Origin: Limnoglobus roseus
GTDB taxonomy: Bacteria; Planctomycetota; Planctomycetia; Gemmatales; Gemmataceae
Assembly: GCF_008254045.1 (NCBI RefSeq)
Contig: NZ_CP042425.1
Coordinates: 8,880,163 to 8,944,162 of the forward strand
DNA: 64,000 nt
Direction of reading: 5' to 3'
Below the pieces are notes generated by a model. It did not search any database. It was not told where the DNA came from and saw only the letters and a list, made by a program, of their open reading frames with translations. Positions within the stretch are counted from its first letter, which is position 1. Each line of letters opens with the position of its first letter. The position numbers were made by a program, and so were the translations under genes. Positions 7,690 through 16,216 of this stretch are shown in pieces.

Positions 7690-8910
7690 AGGTAGCGTGT
7701 TGTCAAGTGGCGATTTTTGATCCTCGGTTGGGGTCGAACGGGGTGCGGTTCCTCAACACCCCGTAGCAGAGCATCACCAGCTTCCGCATGCACGCCCCGA
7801 TGGCCTGCATCTTCGGCTTCGGGCCGCCAGGGCGGTCGGCGGCCGTGAGGCTTTCGAAGAATCTACGAAGGATGGGATTGAACCGGACCGCCGTCTGCGT
7901 CGGCAGGAATAGGGCCTTGCGGATGCGGGCGTTGCCGGCCTTGCTCAGCCGGGTCCGCTTCCGCACGCTGGTGCCGCTCTTGAACTCCCGCGGGGCCAGC
8001 CCGCAGTACGCGGCCGCCGACTGGGCGGACGGCAGCCGGTCGACGGCCGGCAACTCGGCCAGGACGGTGGTCGCCGTCGGCCGGCCGACGCCGGGGATGG
8101 ATTCCAGCAGCCGCCGGCCGTCGGCCAGCCGCTCGCTCGCCGCCACCGCCGCGTCGGCGGCCGCCCGCACCTTCCCGGCCTCCCGCTCCAAGAAGCGGAC
8201 GGTCCGCGCGACCGACTTCCGTGCGGCCCCGGCCAGGGCGGGCGAGGCCAGCCGCCCCTTCTCGCGGGCGGCCAGCTCGGTCAACTCGTCCGCCCGCTGC
8301 GTCAGGGCCTGTAATGCCTGCACGTCGGGCGGGGACGGCTGCCACGCCGGGGGGGGGTGCCTCGCGGGCTGTGTACGCGGCGATCAGCCGGGCGTCGGCC
8401 TTGTCCGTCTTGTTGCCCCGGCCGCGCATCAGGCCGGCGTGCCGGATGCGGGTCGGGTTGACCACGCTGACGGTCCGGCCGGCGGCGTGCAGGTGGGCGG
8501 CGACCGCGGCCGAGTACGGGCCGGTGGCTTCCATGCCGAAGTGCAACGGGCGGCCGCCGGCGTGCCGGTCGGCCCAGGCGGCGAGGGCGGCGAACCCGGC
8601 CCCCGCGTTGGGGAAGGCCCGCTCGCGGGGGGTGCCGTCGGGGGCGAGTAGGCAGCAGTCGAGGGTGTCCTTGGACACGTCGATGCCGACGGCAGAAGTG
8701 GTGGAAGTGGTGCCCACGGCGTCCCTCCCCTCTGGCTCACGGATGCGGGGTCGGACTCGGAACGAGTCGCCCGCGGGGTAGCGTCCGAGGTCGAGGAACG
8801 CCGGCGGCCGGTCCGCCACCTGGTTCACGAAGTCGGAGCCTCACGCGCTGCCTGCGGTTGGTCCGACCGCCGGGCTATCGCCTAAACGACCCCGGCATGG
8901 TAACATGTGA
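7690..8910. mobile_element. IS110-family insertion inside attC-like element 3
   Basis: The attC-like left core GCCGAAC (7682-7688) is followed at once by foreign sequence holding an IS110 transposase, and the rest of the attC-like element resumes at 8911 (GGCGCTGCAC...GGCATGAATTGG). The insertion point therefore lies right next to the outer core. Members of the IS1111 branch of IS110 are known to target integron attC sites, which supports both assignments. The exact ends are estimated to within a few bases from comparison with the uninterrupted elements. Confidence 0.6.
7703..8717 (-). pseudogene. IS110-family transposase with frameshift in a G9 run
   Basis: The N-terminal DEDD RuvC-like domain reads from about 8717: VGIDVSKDTLDCCLL (Asp), HFGMEATGPYS (Glu), GNKTDKADARLIAAY (two Asp). 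The C-terminal transposase_20 domain reads LLESIPGVGRPTATTVLAEL, AAAYCGLAPREFKSGTSVRK and ends GSKIAT at TGA 7703. The halves are in different frames, joined at nine consecutive G on the plus strand (8349-8357). IS110 transposases are normally single-frame, so this is either inactivation or a homopolymer length error. All visible catalytic residues are intact. Confidence 0.85.
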
Positions 8911-8997
8911 GGCGCTGCACACGGACCCCGCGGCATGAATTGGTTCTGGTAAGTCATGAGTCGCTGAGTAGGGCCGAGCCGGTGAGCGGGGTCGACT
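8911..8997 (+). repeat. Right part of attC-like element 3
   Basis: Continues the element begun by GCCGAAC at 7682: GGCGCTGCAC, then GGCATGAATTGGTTCTGG, then GGGCCGAGCCGGTGAGC, aligning base for base with elements 1 and 2. The terminal core is changed: where the others have GTTCGGC this one has GACTATG, so this end would not be a normal recombination site. From 8998 to 9226 I see no gene. Confidence 0.5.
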
Positions 8998-9226
8998 ATG
9001 AAGCCGTGTAGGTCAAGGATCAGACCATCGGAATTTTCCCGCTCCTGTTTCGGTCGTGGGTTCGCGGTCGTCGGGGATTCACTCGACTATTCGCGGTCAC
9101 CGGCTGAGTCGCCGGGCCGCACGGATCACATGCAAATGGTCGGGGCCACGCCTTCATTCGGACACGGCGGTGGGCACCTGAGCGCCTGCCCCGTCGACCC
9201 AGCTCCGCGTTGACCCCGATGGTCCC

Positions 9227-10293
9227 TCAGCGAACTCCGACCGCGTCACACGTCGGCGGTGGTTCCTGCCACGCCCGCCCGCTCTTCAACACGCCCCAAC
9301 ACCGGACGAGCAACTTCCGGCCGACGGCCACCGCCGCCTTCTTCCGGCCGACGCCGTTCTCCGCGGCCAGCCGAGCCCACGTGGCTTTCGCCCACGGGTT
9401 GTACCGCAGGCTGCACTAGGCCGCCTCCACCATCGCCGACCGGAGCAACTTCGGCCCTCGCTTGGTACACCGGCCGCGGCGGTCCGTCTGTCCGCTCTGG
9501 TACGGCCGGGGCACCATGCCGGCGTACGCACTCACCTCGTCGGCCGTGCGGAAGCGTTTCGCGTCGCCCAGGTGGCAGGCGATGACCTCGGCCGTCCGCG
9601 GGCCGATGCCGGGGACCGTTTCCAATAGGACCACCCTCGGGTCGGCCCGGCCGATCGCGTCGAGCTTCGCCTCGATGGCGGCGAGTTGTTCGACCAGGAA
9701 CCGATACCGTTCGAGCAGCGGTGACAGTTCGCCCCGCCACAACTCCCCGGCCGGGCATTCCGCCAGCGGCTTCGCCAGCGCGTCCAGCCCCTGCAGGCCG
9801 ACCGCCGTCCACGCCCTCGCCCCGGCGGGGCGGTCAACCCCTGCGCCACGGGGAGGGCCCGGACGCGGTTCTGCGCCCGCACCCGCTCGCCGAGCAGCCG
9901 CTTGCGGAGGCCTCTGAGCGACTTCCACTCGCGGATCGCCTTGGGCAGCATGGGCACCGTCGGCAACTCGCCCATCGCCGCCAGCCGGGCCAGCTTGAGG
10001 GTGTCGTCGCGGTCCGTCTTCCGCTTGACGTTCTGCCACTTCCACGCCTCTCCGGCCGTGTTGGCCACGGCGACGGCCAGGCCCAACGACTGGCACACGT
10101 CGGTCACCCACCCGGCCCCGGAGCACGCCTCGATCACGACCACGGCGACCGGCTCACGGCCGAGCACCTTCCGCAGTTCGTCCGGCGTCGTGCGGAAGGT
10201 GCGGAACCGGGTCGCTTTGGTGGCCGGGTCGTAGTGGCAGGAAACCGAGTTGTATTTGCTCAGGTCGATGGCCAGAATGGTGTTCATCCGCAA
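9227..10293 (-). pseudogene. Second, different IS110-family transposase, broken
   Basis: The N-terminal DEDD domain is intact from ATG 10293 (or 10287): NTILAIDLSKYNSVSCHY, VVVIEACSGAGWVTD, VKRKTDRDDTLKLARL. The frame breaks near 9830 and continues as LQGLDALAKPLAECPAGELW with the C-terminal domain LLETVPGIGPRTAEVIAC and MVPRPYQSGQTDRRGRCTKR. A TAG at 9416-9418 replaces what should be Trp in MVEAAWCSLRYNPWA; reading through, the frame continues to TGA 9227. It is clearly different from the element at 7703. The flank at 10339-10356 (GCATGGATTCTTTCGGCG) resembles the right end of an attC-like element, so this copy may also have entered one. Confidence 0.8.
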
Positions 10294-10377
10294 GCCTCCA
10301 CGAGAACGGGCGTCCGAGTCACACTACGCCACGGCTTGCATGGATTCTTTCGGCGAGAGAAGGCGGAGGGCGTCCGG

Positions 10378-11139
10378 GTGGCGAAGCGTAAACCCGATCC
10401 CCGGCGTGACTGGTTCGACAACTGCGGCGGTTGGTCTGCGCGGCACGACCTGGGCGAGTTGCGTCGCGGGCTGACGGCCGGATTCCTCGACGACCAGGAC
10501 GAGTACGGGATGACCGCTCTGCACCTGGCCGTCTCGTCGGGGTGGTTGGAGGGTATCGAGGAGTTGCTCCTGGCTGGGGCGGCCACCGAGGTGCGGTATT
10601 TCCGCACGGGCGAGACGCCGCTCATGACGGCCGCGAGTGACCTCGGCACGGGCAACGGCGAGCGGCTGAACAGCAAGGCGATGGTCGCGCTGCTGATCGC
10701 TGCCAGGGCGAACCCGGATGCCGCGAACCACTTCGGGCTGACACCACGCGGGTTCACGTCGGCGCGATTCCCAACCCGGGGACCGTTCGCGGACATCCCG
10801 GAGAAGGCCGTGCAGATGCCGGAGCCTCGAATCCAGAACGCGGAACACTTGGCGGACCACTACCACCCGCAATTCAAGATTCCTGAACGCAAGGAGCGAG
10901 AGTCGATGCCGGTCGGTCAGGCGGTCGACCTGTATGTGTACGGACCGAAGGCCGTGGGCAAGCGGGACACGGTCAAGGTACGGATCACCGCCCGCCGCGG
11001 CCGCCGGCCGCGGGTGCGGTACACAGCCGTTGTGGAGACGCCAGCCGAGCGGACACACTTGGCCGCCAGCACGACTGAGGTGGAATTCGGGCCGGAGAAC
11101 ATCGCGTCCGTGTACGTTCCCCGGCCCACCAAGAGGTAG
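10378..11139 (+). CDS. Ankyrin-repeat protein (cassette gene 4)
   Basis: 253 residues from GTG 10378, preceded by GGAGG. Ankyrin repeats occupy about residues 20-125: DEYGMTALHLAVSSGWLEGI, EELLLAGAATEVRYF, GETPLMTAASDLG, ALLIAARANPDAANHFGLTP. The C-terminal 70 residues (AVDLYVYGPKAVGKRDTVKV, FGPENIASVYVPRPTKR) look like a separate beta-rich domain that I do not recognise. No signal peptide. It is the last complete gene of the array, followed 26 bases later by attC-like element 4. Confidence 0.8.
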   Translation: MAKRKPDPRRDWFDNCGGWSARHDLGELRRGLTAGFLDDQDEYGMTALHLAVSSGWLEGIEELLLAGAATEVRYFRTGETPLMTAASDLGTGNGERLNSKAMVALLIAARANPDAANHFGLTPRGFTSARFPTRGPFADIPEKAVQMPEPRIQNAEHLADHYHPQFKIPERKERESMPVGQAVDLYVYGPKAVGKRDTVKVRITARRGRRPRVRYTAVVETPAERTHLAASTTEVEFGPENIASVYVPRPTKR

Positions 11140-11165
11140 CGGTTGGCCGCGGGTAGCAACGGCCC

Positions 11166-11262
11166 GCCGAATCCCGGCGCGGCGCCGGCCCCGGCGGCAT
11201 GCATTGGTTCGGGATGTGACAAGGCCACGGAGTGCCGCGGCGCCGGTGATTTTGATCGGGCG
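11166..11262 (+). repeat. attC-like element 4 (97 bp, degenerate cores)
   Basis: Same length and position relative to the preceding stop as the other copies: GCCGAAT at 11166, CCGGCGCGGCGCCGGCCCC, centre GGCATGCATTGGTTCGGG, and right arm GCGCCGGTGATTTTGATC. The right core GTTCGGC is GGGCGGT here, so it is probably inactive. It closes the array. Confidence 0.55.
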
Positions 11263-11274
11263 GTAGAGGGATCA

Positions 11275-11424
11275 TGGCACGACAGCCACACAGTCCGGAG
11301 ATACGCCGCGCCATCGTCGAGGTGGTCGAAAATCAACTACGCGACGGCACGCCCCCCGGAAGCGCGAGCGACTCTGGACCGCCTGTTGGCAGCGGGCCAC
11401 TCCCGGGCCGCGGCTATGGCGTTG
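11275..11424 (+). pseudogene. Small conserved protein remnant ('GTPPEARATLDRLLAAGHS')
   Basis: ATG 11275 starts MARQPHSPEIRRAIVEVVEN, then QLRDGTPP. The frame breaks in the C run 11352-11357, and the homologous continuation EARATLDRLLAAGHSRAAAM is in the next frame. It resembles the short proteins with xGxPPExRxTxxRLxxxGxSxxEA motifs (DUF1841-like). The C-terminus is replaced by an IS3 fragment. Confidence 0.45.
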
Positions 11425-11436
11425 TCCCAGGGTAGG

Positions 11437-11612
11437 GACAACTTCTCGGTCGAAAGCCCCTTCGCCACACGGATGCGGGAACCGGCGCACGACGAGCGGT
11501 ACGCCACGCAGGAGCTGGTCAAGGCGAGCATCTTCGAGTACGTCGTGGCGTTCTACAACCGGGTCCGCCGACACTCCCCGTGGGGGTATTTCGCCCAGGC
11601 CGAGTGCGAGCG
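11437..11612 (+). pseudogene. IS3-family transposase C-terminal fragment
   Basis: Encodes DNFSVESPFATRMREPAHDE, RYATQELVKASIFEYVVAFY, NRVRRHSPWGYFAQAECER, the end of an rve-type OrfB transposase (compare the usual NAVAESFFATLKxELVHxxxY and YNxxRxHSxLGYxSPxxxE). The DDE aspartates are absent, and DN/VES is out of its usual context. It is a short relic without visible ends. Confidence 0.75.
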
Positions 11613-11761
11613 CCCGCACAACTCCCGACAGCCGTTAACCCCGGCTCCATTTTTCTTGGGGAAGACCAATAGATATAAAGCAATGAACCATTCTGGGTAT
11701 TCGAGAACCATCCTCTCCTTTGAATGCCCGACCATCTATTCATTCTGCTGCGAGGTGACGA

Positions 11762-12877
11762 TTGAGCTTCCATGATGCGCGGTTGAGATTCCTTGCGCAG
11801 GCGTTGGGCAGTCAGTCCTGCGACGCCCTCTTGGTCACGAAGCCACAGAACGTCTTCTATCTGACCGCCGGCCGATTCGAGGCCGCGTACCTGCTCGCGA
11901 CACCGAAGAAGACAATCTTAATCCTGCCCAATGAAGACTGTTCTCAAACCGCCATCATTCCCTCGGTCGAAGTCCAGTCCGCCGCGAGCGACGAAGCGGC
12001 CGTGGAATCGCTCGCGAAACTCCTCGCCCTGCAGGGGGTCAAAACCCTCGGCGTCGAGGGCCATCATCTGAACCTCCAACAGACCGCGGCTCTCGCCGAG
12101 AGGCTCCCGCGGGCGAAACTGCACCCCTGCGACAGCGTCGTGGAGGGGGTACGGGCGACGAAAGACCTGTCTGAGGTGGAATCCATTCGCCACGCCGCGG
12201 ACGTGGCGGCCCGCGTCTGGCTAATGTCGACGGTGATGCTCGCCCCGGCCGACACGGAAGACGGACTGGAAGCGGCCGCACATGCCCTCGCTTGGCGGGC
12301 GGGCGGCCGCTTGGCCAACCGCCGACCGGTTCGGCTCGGCGTTGGAACCGGCTTCGAGGCGGCGGACCCGAGCCCCCTCGTTGGGGAAGTGAGCAAGCTC
12401 ACGTTCGACGTGACCGCGGCGGGGACGTATCACAGCCGGCTCGTCCGCTCGATGCGGTCGCCGTTCCCCGCCCCGACGACACGCACGAGCAAGGGGGAAC
12501 GGGTCGGCCGGAACTTCGACGCGGTTTTCAAAGCCGTGTGCGACGCCCACGACGCGGCGGCCGCCAGCCTGCGAGACGGCGTGTCCGTCGCCGAAGTCTA
12601 CGGGGCCTGCCTGGAGGTCGCGCGAAAGGCGGGCTTCGCGAACGCCCTTTCGCCGGCGCTCGGCCACGGGGTGGGGCTGGAACCGGTCGAAGGGCCTTCC
12701 ATCACGGCGGCGGCCGGGCCAATTCTGACATCGGGCATGGTGGTTCACGTCGCTCCGAAGATCACGTTCTCGGGGTGGGGTGGCGTCTCGATCGGGGACG
12801 ACTACGTGATTCGAGGGGGGCGTGCCACCCGACTCGGGACGACCGGGCGGGTGGCTCCGACCGCGGCCACGCGGTAG
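11762..12877 (+). CDS. M24 'pita-bread' fold protein with lost metal ligands (pseudoenzyme)
   Basis: 371 residues from TTG 11762, preceded by GAGG eight bases upstream. The N-terminal half (about 1-135) matches the creatinase/prolidase N-domain (CDALLVTKPQNVFYLTAGRF), and the C-terminal half is the M24 fold (VEGVRATKDLSEVESIRHAA onward). Of the five usual metal ligands, the first Asp (TFDVTAAG) and the His (GHGVGLEPVEGP) remain. The second Asp is Arg (YHSRLVRS in place of YxSDxTR), the first Glu is Ala (VVHVAPKI in place of VVxVEPGI), and the last Glu is Gly (GGVSIGDDYVI). It should not act as an aminopeptidase; a binding role is more likely. There is no signal peptide. Confidence 0.8.
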   Translation: MSFHDARLRFLAQALGSQSCDALLVTKPQNVFYLTAGRFEAAYLLATPKKTILILPNEDCSQTAIIPSVEVQSAASDEAAVESLAKLLALQGVKTLGVEGHHLNLQQTAALAERLPRAKLHPCDSVVEGVRATKDLSEVESIRHAADVAARVWLMSTVMLAPADTEDGLEAAAHALAWRAGGRLANRRPVRLGVGTGFEAADPSPLVGEVSKLTFDVTAAGTYHSRLVRSMRSPFPAPTTRTSKGERVGRNFDAVFKAVCDAHDAAAASLRDGVSVAEVYGACLEVARKAGFANALSPALGHGVGLEPVEGPSITAAAGPILTSGMVVHVAPKITFSGWGGVSIGDDYVIRGGRATRLGTTGRVAPTAATR

Positions 12878-12972
12878 GCCGGGGAAAAAATCACCATTCG
12901 CTGTCCGATTTCTCCGCCGCAATTCGATTGTCGGAAAGAAACTCCACCCTCCTTCCGACCGAGTAAATTACC

Positions 12973-13515
12973 ATGCGCGACATTCTCACGCCGGACGCGC
13001 CGACTCCGGCCGTCCGGACAAAGTGGGTCCGGGCTTACTCCGATTTCCTCCTCTCCGTCCTCGGACTTCGGGCACTCCTCCGAACCGAATCCCACCTGGG
13101 GATTGCTCAACAGATTTTGGCGGACAAGGCGGTGGTGCTTTTAGAGTTGGCGGACGAACTAAACTCGGTGGGCCTGTGCCCGACCATGCTGTTCGCCGGG
13201 GAAGAGGACGCGCTGTGGCAGGCGGCCGTGAGGTACGGCACGGCCAACTGTTGGAGGGTACTGCTCTCCGGCGGGGCGATTACCGATGTCCTCCGCGCGG
13301 CCGAGGATTGCCACCTCGCCTGGGGAGCGTTCCGCCGGGCGATCCTGTCCCTCCCCGAGAACTTCGAACGCACGATCCCCTCACTCGATCCGGGATTCCT
13401 CCGCCCGGACTGTCTCCCTTGGCTCTTTCAAGCCGGCGTTCGCCCGGCTTGCCGCGGCCGAGACGAGGCAGGCCAGCCGGTAGCTCAGCACTTCGATGAG
13501 CCGGTCCATCGCTAA
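12973..13515 (+). CDS. Unknown small protein
   Basis: 180 residues; no family recognised. The first 130 residues look like a helical soluble protein (YSDFLLSVLGLRALLRTE, DKAVVLLELADELNSVG, YGTANCWRVLLSGGAITD). The last 45 residues overlap an antisense gene with stronger codon bias, so the true end may have been displaced. Upstream spacing to the M24 gene is 95 bases on the same strand. Confidence 0.6.
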   Translation: MRDILTPDAPTPAVRTKWVRAYSDFLLSVLGLRALLRTESHLGIAQQILADKAVVLLELADELNSVGLCPTMLFAGEEDALWQAAVRYGTANCWRVLLSGGAITDVLRAAEDCHLAWGAFRRAILSLPENFERTIPSLDPGFLRPDCLPWLFQAGVRPACRGRDEAGQPVAQHFDEPVHR

Positions 13516-13638
13516 GGGGGGGGAGCCCATCGGGACCCCGAGGCGAGCGGACTCGCCCCGGACCCAGTGGAGGAGGTGCGGCGGGCCGAGCCCGTGCTCC
13601 ACCGCCCGACGGACGATCGTCGCGTAGGGATTGGTCAT
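13381..13638 (-). CDS. Unknown small protein, convergent and overlapping
   Basis: 85 residues from ATG 13638 (MTNPYATIVRRAVEHGLGPP, HLLHWVRGESARLG, MDRLIEVLSYRLACLVSAA). Nearly all codons end in G or C, better than the plus-strand gene it overlaps by 135 bases, which suggests it is real. No family recognised. It is followed by the secreted Ig-like protein gene at 13656, which lies upstream on the same strand. Confidence 0.5.
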   Translation of the reverse strand: MTNPYATIVRRAVEHGLGPPHLLHWVRGESARLGVPMGSPPLAMDRLIEVLSYRLACLVSAAASRANAGLKEPRETVRAEESRIE

Positions 13639-13655
13639 GGGTCTGATCCGACGAT

Positions 13656-14087
13656 TTAGCCGCGGTCGGTGTCGGGTACGTCCTTCGTCCCTTCGGGTGT
13701 CTCGGGCGAGCCGGTCGGGTGGACGTCGTCCTCGACCTCGGGCGACACGTTCTGATCGCCGTCCGTTACCGTGGCCGTCACCATCCCACTCTGGCCTGAA
13801 CCGACGAAGACAGTGAACGAAAACGAACCGTCGGAGGCGGTCGTCGCGTGCTGCCCGTCGATCCCGGTCATCCCCCCGCCGAACGTCACGGACAGCCCGG
13901 CCGGCTGGTCGTCCGCGACCGTACCCGAAATCACGAAGAACCCGTTCGAAGCTTCGTGGGCCACGAAGTTGTTGATGACGGGCGTGACGCCCGTCGGTAG
14001 GACCAGGGCTCCAAGTGGTTCGACGGCGAGGCGGGCGCGGAGATCCGGCCGCGCGCCCGAGGGGCGGCGATTGAAGAACGAGCGCAT
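13656..14087 (-). CDS. Secreted protein with an Ig-like beta-sandwich
   Basis: 143 residues from ATG 14087. The start MRSFFNRRPSGARPDLRARL then AVEPLGALVLPTG matches the Arg-rich planctomycetal export leader (the type often written LRxEPLExRxLL). The mature part is a single Ig or bacterial adhesin-like sandwich: VINNFVAHEASNGFFVISGT, TASDGSFSFTVFVGSG, GMVTATVTDGDQNVSP. The acidic tail (EVEDDVHPTGSPETPEGTKD) may be unstructured. Starting 32 codons earlier is possible but would precede the export leader. Confidence 0.7.
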   Translation of the reverse strand: MRSFFNRRPSGARPDLRARLAVEPLGALVLPTGVTPVINNFVAHEASNGFFVISGTVADDQPAGLSVTFGGGMTGIDGQHATTASDGSFSFTVFVGSGQSGMVTATVTDGDQNVSPEVEDDVHPTGSPETPEGTKDVPDTDRG

Positions 14088-14226
14088 GGGGTGATCCCAG
14101 AGAGGAAGTGGAGCAGCACCAATGCCGCTCTGAGGCGGGTAATCGAAATGGGGTTGGGGAAAGTGACAGGGACGGAAGAACAATTTATGAAATTGTCGGA
14201 ACGTGGGTCTGACCGTCAGTCGGGCT

Positions 14227-16212
14227 TCACGAGGCGAATGGGCTGATCCAGCGGAGATCGACGTCCGCCGCCGCCGTGCCCTGGGGGATGCTGTGGAGGA
14301 ATGCCACGTCTGCGGGGGTCAATCGGTGCTTCAGGTGGGGGTGTTTAATAACGGCGGTGCGGTCGGTTCCGAGGCGGATGGCCTCGGCCGCGTAATGGAC
14401 GGCGCGGCCGGCGTTCGCCCCGCCCGGCACCGCCGCGTACAACCGGGCGGCGTCGAGGCTCAAGGCCGCAGTGACCCGTCCTCCCGCCATCACCGCCGTG
14501 ATGTCCTCCAGGCACCGCTCGTCAGGAAGCATTCGGTTAATCACATTCCGATCCGCCCAGAACCGCGCCATCGCCCGGTTGTAGTGGATCGCCCGGGAGT
14601 CCGGGTCCCGTTCCAATGCCTCGTCGAGGAGGAGGACGGCTTGGGCCATTTCAACCGGGCTGTTATGCCGGGCGGCCACCAGGTTGGCGGCCCAGTTGTT
14701 CAAGACCCATGGTTCGCGGAGGGCGAACGTTTTGACCGCTTCCTCACTCTTCGCCCAAGCCGTCTCGTGCTGTGCGGCGAGGGACAGCGCGAACGCGAGC
14801 GTTGCCACTTCGCGGCCGGCCGGGTGGAGTTCCGCGGCCGTTTGGAAGTCGGCTAATGCGGCCGAGGTTTTGCCGTGGGCCAGGAAGGAGCGGCCCCGCG
14901 CGGTAAATTCCTCCGCCGTTCGGGGGTCTTTCGGGGGCCGCGTTACGGCAAGGGTCACCCCGGCGAGGAGGGCCATGAGCAATCCGACGGCGGCCAGCGC
15001 CGAGAATCGCCGCTGCGGACGCCCGTATCGGGCGAGGTGGTCCGCCACCTCGCGGAAGGTTGGGCGCCCGCCGGGCGCGGCCGTGAGACATTGGCGCACC
15101 AAGTCGGAGGCGGCTCGCGGCGCCCCCGGCACCGGGGCCGGTCGGAACGCTTCCCTTGCATCGTAAGCTCGCTGAACGGCTTCCCGCACGTCGTCCGTTT
15201 GGGCAGGGGCGAACGGTAACGATCCGGCCAGGCACTCGTGTAAGATCAACCCGAAAGAGTACACGTCGGACGCCTCACCGTCGCCGACCGCCACCTCCGG
15301 TCGGAGCATCGCCCGGAGGCGTTCAGGGGAGGCGTAAGCCACCGTCCCACCGACGACGGAGGCCACGTCTTCGGCGGCAGTCGCCAAATTAAAGTCGATC
15401 AAGAGCGGGTGGCCGCCGGGGGCGATCAGGACGTTGGTCGGCTTCAGGTCGCCGTGGGAAATGCCCCGCGATCGGGCGTGGGCGAGCGCCTCGGCCAACT
15501 TCCCGGCCACCCGAAGAACCCCGGAAACGTAACCCTGCCGGACGGACAACAAACTCGGACGGGTCGGCACCGCCTCGTCATGGCCGGCGGCCTGAATCAG
15601 ACGGTCGACCCGTCGGGGACGGGCCACCCCCTCATACGCCGCGTCGATTACTCGGCGGAGGGTGGCGGTCGCTTCGAAGGGCATTGCCACGGCGTGGAAC
15701 CCCTGGAGGGTTCTCGACCAGAGGACGTCGACGATGTGGGGGTGGCTCACCTGGCCAAGGCTCAACCCCTCCCGCGACGGCCGCCGCGAGAGTTTCAGAA
15801 CGACGGGCCGTCCGATCGACACATCCTCGACCAGGTAGACGCGGGCGAACGCTCCACGCCCGAGGTCGCGGGTAAACCGCAACTCGCCCCAGATGTCCCC
15901 GACTTCCGGCCACGGTGCCTGGGTGAGCACGTCGGGGCGGCTCGTCAGGATGCGGTGGCCTTCGAGGACGTCGCGGATTTCGGACCGCAGGGAGTCAAAC
16001 CGGGCGCAGAATCGACTGAGGTCGGGCTTCTCGCCGGCCGCCTCTCGCAGGCAAAACTCCTCGTACGCGAGGTCAATCACGAGCGTCGGTCGGGCCCGCA
16101 CCTCCGGGTCGGCGACCGCGGCCGCCGCGTCCGGCGTCTGGCCGCCCCGCCACGACCGCACGAGCTCTCGGACCCGCTCGGCGACAGGTTGAATCGGAGT
16201 CGTCGGCCGCAT
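14227..16212 (-). CDS. Membrane Ser/Thr protein kinase with TPR-like sensor half
   Basis: 661 residues from ATG 16212 (a TTG at 16227 overlaps the sigma gene). The kinase domain spans about residues 105-400: glycine loop DLGRGAFARVYL (117-128), Lys 140 (VVLKLS), catalytic loop HGDLKPTN (253-260) with Gly in place of Arg, Mg loop IDFNLA (DFN rather than DFG), and YASPER instead of APE. One membrane helix lies at about 415-437 (ALAAVGLLMALLAGVTLAV). The remaining 220 residues form TPR-like helices (SALADFQTAAELHPAGREVA) outside the membrane. HGD/DFN variants are seen in planctomycete kinases and may still work. It follows the ECF sigma gene by four bases, so the pair forms one operon and the kinase may control that sigma factor. 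Confidence 0.88.
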   Translation of the reverse strand: MRPTTPIQPVAERVRELVRSWRGGQTPDAAAAVADPEVRARPTLVIDLAYEEFCLREAAGEKPDLSRFCARFDSLRSEIRDVLEGHRILTSRPDVLTQAPWPEVGDIWGELRFTRDLGRGAFARVYLVEDVSIGRPVVLKLSRRPSREGLSLGQVSHPHIVDVLWSRTLQGFHAVAMPFEATATLRRVIDAAYEGVARPRRVDRLIQAAGHDEAVPTRPSLLSVRQGYVSGVLRVAGKLAEALAHARSRGISHGDLKPTNVLIAPGGHPLLIDFNLATAAEDVASVVGGTVAYASPERLRAMLRPEVAVGDGEASDVYSFGLILHECLAGSLPFAPAQTDDVREAVQRAYDAREAFRPAPVPGAPRAASDLVRQCLTAAPGGRPTFREVADHLARYGRPQRRFSALAAVGLLMALLAGVTLAVTRPPKDPRTAEEFTARGRSFLAHGKTSAALADFQTAAELHPAGREVATLAFALSLAAQHETAWAKSEEAVKTFALREPWVLNNWAANLVAARHNSPVEMAQAVLLLDEALERDPDSRAIHYNRAMARFWADRNVINRMLPDERCLEDITAVMAGGRVTAALSLDAARLYAAVPGGANAGRAVHYAAEAIRLGTDRTAVIKHPHLKHRLTPADVAFLHSIPQGTAAADVDLRWISPFAS

Positions 16213-16216
16213 TGGT

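Noticed and set aside
8349..8357. Programmed frameshift in the first IS110 transposase
   Set aside because: The G9 run sits between the two halves, but IS110 transposases are not known to use frameshifting; inactivation or a miscalled run is simpler.
8998..9213. 71-codon plus-strand ORF as a cassette gene
   Set aside because: Poor codon use, no ribosome-binding site and no homology impression; it lies between a damaged attC-like end and an IS relic.
6357..11262. CRISPR array
   Set aside because: The repeats are 96-97 bp, imperfectly palindromic and separated by whole genes, not by short uniform spacers.
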